DNA of 64,000 bases, taken from Rhododendron vialii. Lineage: Eukaryota > Streptophyta > Magnoliopsida > Ericales > Ericaceae. The position numbers and the translations under genes were made by a program. Each line of letters starts with the position of its first letter. Position 1 is the first letter of the stretch. The stretch lies in the NCBI RefSeq assembly GCF_030253575.1, contig NC_080560.1:10288501-10352500 (forward strand), in the 5' to 3' direction. The notes under the pieces are model-generated. The model searched no databases, had not been told where the DNA came from, and saw nothing but the letters and a program-made list of their open reading frames with translations. Below, piece after piece: positions 36,384 to 46,342 of the stretch.

Positions 36384-38030
36384 TCAATTCTTGACTTTTG
36401 GTACCCAAATCATCTTGGGTCCTTGAAGATTAGCATTGATACGGTTCTTAGGAACCCAAACCTTTTTTGCATTAGAAGATGAGTATCCTTTCATAGGACA
36501 TGTAGGAGAAATATGACCAATTTTACCACAATAATGACATGTCAATTTAGAATGGCTAGAAGGAGGAACATCTTTTTCAAAAAGATTTTTGTGTTGAGTG
36601 GGATTATAACCAATTCCGGCCTTGTGAAAAGAAACCATTTGTTTTCCAAGAAGAATGTCTAAACTTTCTTTTCCATTAGTGAGTTTTGAAAGAGAATTAG
36701 TTAAATCATCAATTTGTTTTTCTAAAGATTCGTTTTTGGAAGTATCCTTCAAATACTCTTTTTCTTTTTCCAAAGAGGTTCTTAAACTTTCATTTTCTTC
36801 CTCCAAAATATCTTTCTCTTCAATTAAATCATCTATTTCTAGTGAAAGATCTTTAGCAACCTTTTTAAGAAATTTGTTTTTAGAAACAATCTTTTCAAAT
36901 TCTACTTTCAACTCTTTATAGGCAATAAATAATTCATCAAAGGAATAGGATGAGTCGAGATCTACCTCGTTTTCTTCGATGGCCATGAAACACAAGTTAG
37001 CGACCTCTTGTTGCTCATCGTCCTCATCGGAGCTACTATCGTCACTATTGTCCCATGCGGCCATCATAACTCTCTTTTTGTCCTTCTTTGAATATTTTTT
37101 TGCATATGGACATTCACTTTTGATGTGGCCGGGCTTCTTGCACTCGTAGCAAATGATTGGATCCTTTTTACTATTTTCTTCTTTGCCTCCATCTTTTCTT
37201 GAAAATCCTCTGCCTTTGTGAGATGCTCTATTTTTGAGGAGTTTCTTGAACGTTTTTGTGATGAGCGCCATTTCATCATCCTCACTTTCGTTGCTTGAAT
37301 CCTCCTTGCTTTTTGATTTGCTTGTTGTACTTTTGAAGGCAAGATCCTTAACTTTCTTCTCTTTTTCACCCTTGAGGTTGTGATGCATTTCCTCCGTCAT
37401 GAGAGATCCCATGAGCTTGTCCATCGTGTATGTTGAGAAATCTTTGGATTGTAGGATGATGGAGGTGGTAGTGTCCCAATTGGTTGGCATGGAACGGAGC
37501 ACCTTCCTTGTCATTTCGGATTGATTGTAAATCTTTCCAAGAGCTTTTAAACCGTTAGTAATACTAGCAAATCTAGCAAACATTTGAGATATAGATTCAT
37601 CCGGTTTCATTTTGAAGAGCTCATAGCTATGCACAAGAATATCAATTTTGGACTCCTTAACTTGACTATCTCCTTCATGTGACATTTCTAACTTATCCCA
37701 TATTTCTTTAGCCGATTCACATGCGGAAACACAATCATATTCATTGGGAGTAATAGCACAAAAAAGAAGGTTCATAGCTCTATAGTTCTTTTCTATTGAA
37801 GCCTTTTCCAAATGACTCCACTCATAATCTGGTTTAGGCATAGTCTCTTCTCCAACTTTCTTAGTAGGAATAATGGGACCATTTTTGATAATTTTCCATA
37901 GATCATAATCCGTGGATTGAATAAAGATCATCATTCTATTTTTCCAATGAGAGTAATTTTCTCCGGTGAACAAGGGAGGTCTATTGGACGATTGACCTTC
38001 GATACAAGAAACATTACTAGTGGTTGCCAT
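36384..38030 (-). CDS. Sirevirus gag region
   Basis: An open frame of 548 codons starting close to the primer binding site. The N-terminal part (PPLFTGENYSHWKNRM) is typical of SIRE-lineage Gag. Two CCHC zinc knuckles are visible, CYECKKPGHIKSEC and CHYCGKIGHISPTC, separated by a long acidic coiled-coil-like segment rich in Glu, Lys and Leu. It would form the particle shell and bind RNA. Confidence 0.92.
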   Translation of the reverse strand: MATTSNVSCIEGQSSNRPPLFTGENYSHWKNRMMIFIQSTDYDLWKIIKNGPIIPTKKVGEETMPKPDYEWSHLEKASIEKNYRAMNLLFCAITPNEYDCVSACESAKEIWDKLEMSHEGDSQVKESKIDILVHSYELFKMKPDESISQMFARFASITNGLKALGKIYNQSEMTRKVLRSMPTNWDTTTSIILQSKDFSTYTMDKLMGSLMTEEMHHNLKGEKEKKVKDLAFKSTTSKSKSKEDSSNESEDDEMALITKTFKKLLKNRASHKGRGFSRKDGGKEENSKKDPIICYECKKPGHIKSECPYAKKYSKKDKKRVMMAAWDNSDDSSSDEDDEQQEVANLCFMAIEENEVDLDSSYSFDELFIAYKELKVEFEKIVSKNKFLKKVAKDLSLEIDDLIEEKDILEEENESLRTSLEKEKEYLKDTSKNESLEKQIDDLTNSLSKLTNGKESLDILLGKQMVSFHKAGIGYNPTQHKNLFEKDVPPSSHSKLTCHYCGKIGHISPTCPMKGYSSSNAKKVWVPKNRINANLQGPKMIWVPKVKN

Positions 38031-38074
38031 GGATCTTAACTCTTAGATGGTTAAATCTACAAACAAGAGCCGAG

Positions 38075-38086
38075 GCTCTGATACCA
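38075..38086 (-). other. Primer binding site of the Sirevirus
   Basis: The minus strand reads TGGTATCAGAGC two bases inside the 5' LTR. This is the standard complement of the 3' end of plant initiator tRNA-Met used by many copia elements. Confidence 0.93.
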
Positions 38087-38088
38087 AT

Positions 38089-39099
38089 TGTTACCCAAAT
38101 TATGCAACCTAGAGGGGGGGTGAATAGGATTGCTAGTAATAATTACCAATAAAAATTTATCTCTAACAATATATGCAAACAATAAGTATGCAATCAAAAT
38201 AGAGAGATAGAGAGATAGAACCCGTTTATAGTGGTTCGGTCCGGATTTGTCCACGGTCCGGCCCTACTCCACTTCTCCTCAAGCAATTACTTGAAGGTTA
38301 GACTAATCTTTAAAAGATTACAACTTGTAAGTCTTGCGGGTGCTTACAAGAACCGAATGCCTCTAGCTTTCCCGAGGAGCTAGCACAACCGCAAGAATTT
38401 TCTCCGAAAACTTCTCAAAAACAATAACACCCAAATTCCAACCCGAATTTGGTCTTCTAAGCTTTCAAGTGTTTGACTCAAACACTCACTTAGGAAATAC
38501 AAGTATGTGAAGAAGGTATGAAAATTATCGCTCACGACTTGTACAAATTTTCTCTCAAGAATAATATGAAAGTGGAAGAACAATGAGAATTTTTGGCTTT
38601 GATCTTTTGAGAATTTGCTCTTGCAATAATATGGAATGTTGTAGCTTGTGTATGTACTCATTAATGAGTTCTTGATGCCTTATATAGCCATCCATATGCT
38701 TCCTAGCCGTTGGAAACTAGCCGTTGGAAACTAGCCGTTTGAAACTAGCCGTTGGAAACTAGCCGTTTGATAGAGTGGTCATCCGGGTGGTCGTCCGGTT
38801 GTCACAGCTTTCTGTTCAGACAGCCGGCTTGTCAGCCGGTTCGTCAACCTGTGGCTCACAATTTCATCTAAATAAACCTTTAAAGCATGTATTGAGCTCA
38901 ATAAAGTCTTTGTAAATATAAATCATGAATCCAAGAGACTTTATGCTATATTTCAAGGTCACGAAAATATTTAATTCGGGAATCGACTTTTCGATAATTT
39001 TGTATTTGCCGAATAAAAATATCATTGAATTAATCATCAAAATAATTAATAGAGATGCATATAAATTTTCACAAATTATAATGCATACATTTTTCAACA
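38089..39099 (-). repeat. 5' LTR of the Sirevirus
   Basis: This 1011-bp LTR is the partner of the copy at 30932-31941, with about four differences over the full length. It carries the same TATATAAGG motif and the same 14-bp tandem repeats (about 38703-38769). Confidence 0.95.
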
Positions 39100-39322
39100 G
39101 TTATATATTAATATAGATATAGATCTTATATATTGATTTTTGATTTTCCCATAATTTTAGGAATGTTTTCAGTCCTCCACAAAATAGGGGATTTAAGGTT
39201 TCCATTCTCCCCAAAATCAGGGATTCCATACCCAATGTAAATACCGCAGCCTATTAAAATCCTCTCTAGAAAAAAGCCCTACCCAATTTACCCCAATCTC
39301 ACCCCCCACAGCCGCCGCAAAA

Positions 39323-39876
39323 ATGCCCGTCCAAGACCTCACACCTTCGCCCGTCGCCGCACAAAACGGCGCCGTCAAGAGCAGCGAAGCCGGAGACGAG
39401 ACCTGGGTATGGGCCCAGATCAAGGCCGAGGCCCGCCGTGATGCCGAGTCGGAGCCGACCCTAGCCAGAGCTACCTCTACTCAACCATCATCTCCCGCTC
39501 AAGCTCTCTGCTGCTCCATCCTCCTCTACAACCTCTTCCTCGACACCCTCTCCTCCTCCACCATTGCCGACCTCCCCGCCGCTCGCGAGCGCGACCTCAC
39601 CTGCAGCTCCTTCTCCCACTAACTCTTGAACTACAAGGGGTTCTTGTCCATCTTGGCCCATCGCGTGGCGCATAACTTGTGGACCCAGAACATGAAGCCG
39701 TCGGTTACAGATACGGCTGAATGTGAGGCAAGCAAGAGAGTGGATATTGTAAAGGTGTGTACTACAAAGTTTTAGATGAACAACAAGAGGCTGTGGGTCC
39801 ACATATTGTCGACGTGTTCGCAGTTGACATACACTCCGGTGCTAAAATCGGAAAGGGAGTTTTGTCATGTTTGTGA
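39323..39876 (+). pseudogene. Truncated serine acetyltransferase pseudogene
   Basis: The segment matches the N-terminal helical half of plant serine acetyltransferase (SERAT), the enzyme making O-acetylserine for cysteine synthesis. Recognisable pieces in order are WVWAQIKAEARRDAESEP, STIISRSSSL, LYNLFLDTL, ARERDLTC, LLNYKGFLSILAHRVAHNLW and VFAVDIHSGAKIGKGVL. They are spread over two frames. There is a TAA just before LLNYKGF, where the family has Cys, a frame change after EPTLAR with a return before LYNLFL, and another change before VFAVDIH. Homology stops just after the GKGVL block, so the catalytic hexapeptide-repeat domain is missing. The segment is GC-rich compared with its AT-rich surroundings and begins 224 bp from the Sirevirus. 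It cannot encode an enzyme. Confidence 0.82.
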
Positions 39877-40200
39877 ATTGATAATGTTTTGTTCATCTAC
39901 CTCGATTGAAACCTACACTTCTCAAAATTTGTCACATTTTATGATTCATGTCATGTTTTTTATTTGATTATGTTTTCTTCATTTACCTCGATCGAAACTT
40001 ACATTTCTCGAAACTTGTTATGTTTTTTATTTAGATCATGCTTTGTTCATCTACCTCGATCGAAACCTACACGTCTCAAAACTTGCCATGTTTTCTGATT
40101 TTGTCATGTTTTTTAATTGATCTTGTTTTGTTCATCTACCTCGATCAGGTTTTGCCATGTTTTGTGAATTGATCATGTTTTGCCATGTTTTTCGGCTTAC
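39870..40200. repeat. Degenerate tandem repeat, about four copies
   Basis: The word TTCATCTACCTCGAT and variants recurs at about 39892, 39979, 40047 and 40131, each followed by GAAACCTACACTTCTC-like and CATGTTTT-like sequence. The spacing is about 70-87 bases. The array starts where the acetyltransferase homology ends. Confidence 0.75.
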
Positions 40201-41863
40201 ACATTCGTTTTTGTAAGAATCGTGTTTTCTTTTTAGATTTTAGGGGAATGAAAATATGAGAGAGAAGATTAGGAGAGAGAAAAAATTCAAAAGATTAGGT
40301 GAGAGATATGTTTGAAAAAGGAGAGAGAATTGAGATAATTAGAAAAGATAAAAAAAAGAAGAGGGAGAGAGATTTGAAAAATTAGGAGAAAGAAATGGTA
40401 GTTTAGGATTTAATTGAATTTGAGGATGTAAAGATAAGTATTTAAACACATTAGGATGAGCACCTAAATAAGTAGGGTAAAAGGGATGACTAATTAAATT
40501 CCCTTTTTTTTTTTCTTTTCTTTGTCTTTATTTAAAAATAATAATTTTGCATTTATTAATTTTGTGCTTAATTTTTATGAATTATTGATTCGCATCGTCA
40601 AGATAAATCAGAAAAATTAAAAAATTATTGCTTTTAGATTTTTGGAAATATTCAAACTAAAACCCAAAATTCATAAATTCATAAACTTTTACTTTTTTGA
40701 CTCCTCTTTTCAAGATGAATTAATAATTCACAAAAGTTAGGCACAAAACGCGAAAAAAAAATTAAATAAAGACAAAACAAGAAAAAAGCCCCAAAAATCT
40801 TAACAGAACTTAACCTTACTTTGGAAAATACTACTACTATAATTTTAAATTGTCTTATTTTAACCTTAGCAATTCCTCTCCCAAAATAATGGTCTCAATT
40901 TCACCATTGAAAATTTATAATTACTAGTTTAAAACCTTTTTTATATGGAACATGAATATTTATTTGATAGAGTTCTCATAGTTTTACTATACAAAAATTT
41001 TAAAATCCTAAAAAGTATTATAAATAAACAATATTCATGGGTTTTTAGTAAGAAGTTTGAATAGCGCCATTGAGACAATTATTTTGGAACGGAGGAGTAT
41101 TATTTTGAAACTTTAGAAAAAAGCTATTACTTTTCAATTGAGATGGCTCCAAGCATTAAACAATTAACTTAAAAATTATTTAAAAATTAAAAACAAAACT
41201 AGGTTAGAAAAAAAAAAAATCGAATGAAAGCACAATGTGGTACACATAACACAGGTCTGGCCCTAGGCTAAAGCCCAAGGGATCTCATGTCCCAAAAAAT
41301 GTGGGAAACTAATTTTTGCACATTATAAGGTCAAATTATTAGAAGACAAACTTAAACTCCATTTGGATAACAACACTAAGGGAGCCATTTCAAAATCCAA
41401 AGGGTAACGGGCCCAACTTAAACTTACTAATAGGAGTAAATCGCCCAACTTAACTTATTAGGGAGAGTTTCCGCTAACTAATAAGTTATTAACAATTTTG
41501 TTGTTGTCCAAAAATGATAAGTTATTTCTACTAACCTATAAGCTATAGATAATACATGAAAAGAAAAATAGAGGGGAAAACAAAGAGGAAAAAGTTAGTG
41601 GGTTAGTATGAACAACATGACAAAATATAATAACTTGTAGTTCAATGATCACATGTGGTGGATGCATCAACAAGTAATGCATCCATTCAATAACCAAAAA
41701 AAATTGCCATTCACAAATTTCAAACCCTCATCTCTTATTTTTGGAATAACAAGAAGAGAGGGAAGGACATTAGAAAAAAGCTAAGATGAATAAAAGACTA
41801 GGGAGACAAGAAAAAAAAATAAAGATTATGAGAGACAAGGAATAAATTAGATATTCAAGAGGT

Positions 41864-42197
41864 CAGTCCACTTCTTATAAGTTTTCTCCCCTTTTCCAAC
41901 CAATTTTCGATGATCCGAGCCGCTCAATGTGTTCAAAACGTGATTTTAAGGGTACCCGCAAGAAATCAATAAAAAAAAAGACCGGGAAGGGCTTGATTTG
42001 AGCAGTTTTTATTTGAACCGTTCGATAAAATACAAACAGGATCAAGCCCTTTCCGGTCTTTTTTTTTGCTGATTTCTCACAAGTACTCTTAAAATCACGT
42101 TCTGAACACATTGAACGGCTCAGATCATCGCAAATTGGTCGGAAAAGGGACGTTCTTACCGTAATACGGTAAGGACGCCCTTATAAGAAGTTTTGTG
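41864..42197. mobile_element. Mutator-type foldback MITE
   Basis: A 334-bp palindromic element. The ends share ACTTCTTATAAG inverted and begin with CA, and the 10-bp sequence TTCAAGAGGT is duplicated on both sides (41854-41863 and 42198-42207). The long arms match through GATGATCCGAGCCG and GACCGG(G)AAGGGCTTGAT. A 9-11 bp duplication is typical of Mutator-like elements. No coding potential. Confidence 0.8.
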
Positions 42198-44651
42198 TTC
42201 AAGAGGTAATCATTCTTTTACTTCTTCTCTTCTTTGACTTATTACTCCTTATTTGCTCTAGGGTTAGGGTTATAGTTTGGTAGTACTTAAGTAATACATT
42301 ATACATGATTGAATTTTAAATTTCTAAATCTAGATTTTTTTTTTAAACCTAGTAAGTTTGATTAGCTGTATTGATCGATTGAATATAGCTAATTGTCCAA
42401 GTGAATTGATAGGATTTTTTTCGTGTTGGATATATGCATTTGTTTTTTAAAAATTCATTTATGTTTTATTGTTGTAAACATTTTCGAAGTTCGCCTTAGG
42501 CTTTGAAAATGTCAATTTCTGCCCTGAAAATGTGGATTGTCTTGTCAATGAACATATGTTGCCATGCCACGTGGGACTATCATATTAATTTAAGAGTTTT
42601 TCTCACTTGACAATGAATAATATGCATATAATATTAAATAAGTGTTCAAATTAATTCCAATACACATCTCACATTTATCAATATACTTCACGGATATTAA
42701 TAGTATATTTTTTTGATGTGAATACACCGTTTACACAATTATTCACCGCCCTAAAAGTTGTGTTTAGCATTTTTCTTAATTAAATGTTCTTAGTGAATAA
42801 TTTATACACTCTAAAACTTACAAAACAAATTATCCCTATCAACTATGAAGGATATAAATATTTCGAGTGGACTCCACGTACGGGTTTGAATATAACCAAT
42901 ACATGGAATCATGGATTCCAGATTAGTAATTCATTTAATGGCCTGGTGGGAATTTTCACCTCACTTAATTAACTTTCAATATGAAATTGAATTACCTAGC
43001 TAATTGGAAAACTTCATAAAATTTAATGTAATCATAATGATGACAAGTCACAGGAACCGAGTCCACAGAGGAACCAATGGACCCTCCACTTCTTCCAAGT
43101 TAATTCCAACTCAATAAGGTCCTTCGAAGTCCATTAAAGCCCAATCTTGGAGTAAGCCGGGCAAATAACATATTATTGTGTCATCATTTAGGGGTTTTGT
43201 TGGAGTTGGAATTCTGTCATGTGATCCAAAATGAAACCAATCATGAGTGGTTGTGTTACTAGGAATATGCATCACTAGGAGCACTATAAACAAAATACAT
43301 GGGTGACAGCTCAACATCTCACCGATCCACGACTTGATGAATTGTTGGCAATGCAATAATAACTCGCGTGTTACATCATAAGAAACGAGTTTAAGGGGAG
43401 TTTTCCAATTTTGAATACACACGTATATAGTGGGTGAACATTACTCATTATCGATAATGGAATATTACTCACTTTTCGTGAAGTTCACACCAGATTTTTA
43501 TTTTGAGATCAGAAATATTTATTTTGTGGGGCTTATTTTTTAGCAATTTAAACAAGTCATTCTTTTTTTATAATTGTATTTGATGGAATTAACATGTGTT
43601 TGCTATCAATTTTTTTCCAAATTTAAACAAAAAAGTTAGATAGTTTGATTAAGCACTTACAGATATCTAATCAAGATACTATTTTAACAACCATGATTAA
43701 AATATTAAGACGTTAAACAATGAGTTTGACTAGTGGAACTGAGACCTAGTATGGATCCTAAATAAAGTATATTGGGATTTGTCCCACATTAGTTAATTAT
43801 CTCCTCCAAACTAGTATATGGGCATAGCCGGCCTCGCCACTCTTAGCCAATTAGTTTGGAGTTGAATGCTTTAACAAAGTAGATAATATTTACCCTTTTT
43901 AAATTATATTGAACAAAATATCATTGATACCGTAAGCAATAAACGTAATTGATTCAAGTAAAACTAAAAATATAAACAAAAAAGTGCCGCGGGGCTCGTG
44001 GCCCCGGTAGCCCTACATTGGCTCTACCATTGATCACAGGTTTGTTTGACGATTCGAACAATCAATTTCATAAGTCTCTATGTGTTTAACGTCCTTGCAA
44101 AAAAATCAACTTCATTGGACATTGATATCCAATTGAACAAATCATATATTTGTTACAAGTGAAATGGACGGTTAGAGTCTGTCTGTGTATTTCACTTGTG
44201 ACAAAAATCATTCAACTAAGATTTTATTGATCTTCGATCAACTTGATTTTTTTTGAGAAGACGCTAGACCCTGAGATGTACTAAATGAACGTTTTGGATC
44301 ATAAATTGAGACCGTGATGATTCTTGTTTTGCGTCAAATGAGTCACCACACTAGAAACCATCACATGAGAGGATCTTGATGAGTTAAAGTTAACTATCAA
44401 AGCAAAACTCTAGAAAATTCCCTTGGAATTTATCGAGTTTTAGGCTTGTAGTAAATGAGCCGAGCTCAATACTTTAAAGCTTAGCTCGTCTCGAAAAAGC
44501 TCAGCTCGTTTGTATGTATAGACACTTTAAAGCCAAGCTCGAGCTCGAATTGTAGGCTCATTTAGTATTTAGTAAACAAAACGAGCTCAAACACTACAAA
44601 TGTCAGCACGTTTAGGGCTTGGGAAATTGCTTTTTGAAGTAGTACTAGAAA

Positions 44652-44986
44652 TAGGGGTGTGCACGGGTCGGGCGGGTCGGGTTTGACCCCGACCCAACAT
44701 GTCAGGTAACAAATATTTTAGGCCCGCAAACCAAACCGAACAGGTGCAAGAACCGTCCGCGAGCCCGATTCTTTATGTCGGGTCGGGTCCGACCAAAAAC
44801 CAAATTAATCTTTATGAATTGGTCGGGTCGGGTAAGAAACGCACCAACCCGAACCCCCGAACCGAAATCTAATTTTTAACAGAAAATTAAACCCGCACCT
44901 GTCCGAACCATGCTCGACCCCGCCCGACACCCTTCGGGTCGAGTCGGGTCGGATCCGCGGGTGAACGGATTTTTTGCACAAGCCTA
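44652..44986. mobile_element. hAT-type MITE
   Basis: A 335-bp element with ends TAGGGGTGTGCA and, inverted, TAGGCTTGTGCA. It is flanked by the perfect 8-bp duplication ACTAGAAA (44644-44651 and 44987-44994). The body is rich in GGGTCGGGT/ACCCGACCC words. The structure matches plant non-autonomous hAT elements. Confidence 0.85.
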
Positions 44987-45862
44987 ACTAGAAACAGTTG
45001 CAAATGGACTCGACATCTCTCTTTCTCTCTTAATCTCTTAATCAAAGAAGAAAGAAGAAATTAAGGAATTGTTTTCACACGAGGCCCCCCACAACACAAC
45101 TACCCAACTGCCCACACGGACGGCCATCTTCCAAAGAGGTTAATAAATCAGTTTTAAGTGTCTTTCGACATCACCATAAACCATAAATCAAATCATGAGC
45201 TTAAATATTGTCCCGCGCTGATGAGATTTGTGGACCCTAGATATATATAGTCGTCTCGGTCCACGTACGTATGTAATTGGATTATGGATACCCGATTACA
45301 AATAAAATCACCATAATCTTGTGCTCCAAATCTTCAAAGTCTCAAAATTAATTTTGACAGTGAAGGCCAGCTAATTCAGGGTTAGATGAAGAAACATACC
45401 ACACGGAACTGATTTATAACCTGTGGGCTCTATACTATTATCGGAGTAACGTGGATACGGACGGGCGCTCTGGCTTTTATGGTTTCCGATTGATGCAAAA
45501 TGTGACTTGTGTAAATAGGCTTATGGAATACATAACCAATTTTCAACACGTTGAAGTTGAAAAGACAAAAATACAAAAAAGAAGGGACAAAAATACAAAA
45601 AAGGAAAACCAGCCAAGACTTAAGTACCACGAGATAAATGGTACGCATCATCAATGAATAGATGCTTTTTTGCTTGAAACGTAAAGGGATCTTCAACGAT
45701 GAAATTCAAACTACTTAAGACTCTCTTCCGCTAAGGTTTTTATTTTTTAAGTGCTTAATTTTTCGCTTTACGAGACATGTCATTCTCTTTTAATCTTTTA
45801 ATTTGACACGTAGGTTATGAGAAAACCCCATTGGCTCGAGCAACGTTTGTGGGGCCAACCAG

Positions 45863-45889
45863 GAGAGAGAGAGAGAGAGAGAGAGAGAG
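45863..45889. repeat. (GA)n microsatellite
   Basis: A GA run of about 27 bases followed by a short GT run. Confidence 0.95.
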
Positions 45890-46143
45890 TGTGTGTTTTT
45901 TGGGCTTGAGCTAAATTACAGAGGGCTAGAGTGGACCTATTCGGATAAGTATAAACATATATAACTGCTGTTTGTTGGAGAAATGAACAAAAAAAACCAG
46001 CTAAAACACCAACAACCTTTTTCTTGAATACCATGTGCGAAAGAATAGTAACGTTTCTTGTTCTTAGAAAAGCCAAAAACAGAAAAAACCAAAGAGCAGT
46101 TACTATAGCTAGCTAAATCTTGAAAGCATGTTGAAAGAGAAAA

Positions 46144-46342
46144 ACTTTTTTACGGAAATTTCGTAAAGAAGGTTTTCACGGAGGTGATCGATCTTATTCG
46201 TTTAAAAGTGTTTTGGGCGGTTCAGATTTTAAATAAACTATTCGCGTGAATAATTTATTTAAAATCTGAACCATTGATTAACGAGACGAACAGTGGGATG
46301 GGACGGCACGGAAACCTCTTTTGCGGAGGGTGCGTGAAAAAG
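46144..46342. mobile_element. Imperfect foldback element
   Basis: Central arms GGTTCAGATTTTAAATAAA and TTTATTTAAAATCTGAACC are perfect inverted repeats around a short loop near 46242. Matching is weaker toward the ends (TTTTTACG against CTTTTTCACG). The class is not assigned and no target duplication was resolved. Confidence 0.5.

Larger units (their letters stand above)
30932..39099 (-). mobile_element. Ty1/copia Sirevirus, nearly whole
   Basis: An LTR retrotransposon of 8168 bp in minus orientation. The LTRs of 1010 and 1011 bp begin TG and end CA, and the 5-bp duplication GTTAT lies at 30927-30931 and 39100-39104. Internal parts, in element order, are a primer binding site for initiator tRNA-Met, a gag region, a pol region (integrase, reverse transcriptase, RNase H), a small membrane ORF, and a polypurine tract. 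The polypurine context (CATCATCAAAAAGGGGGAG) and further AGGGGGAG copies nearby are hallmarks I know from the Sirevirus (SIRE/Maximus) lineage. The LTRs differ at about four positions, so the insertion looks recent, perhaps a few hundred thousand years old depending on the rate. It looks largely whole; treated as a fossil. Confidence 0.95.

Noticed and set aside
33503-36921. Plus-strand frames inside the Sirevirus
   Set aside because: They are antisense shadows of the gag and pol regions.
41875-42111. A 78-codon minus-strand frame
   Set aside because: It lies within the arms of the Mutator-type foldback and has no protein similarity.
43111-43422. A 103-codon minus-strand frame in the gene-poor region
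   Set aside because: No recognisable family, no promoter or splice signals, and composition like the surroundings.
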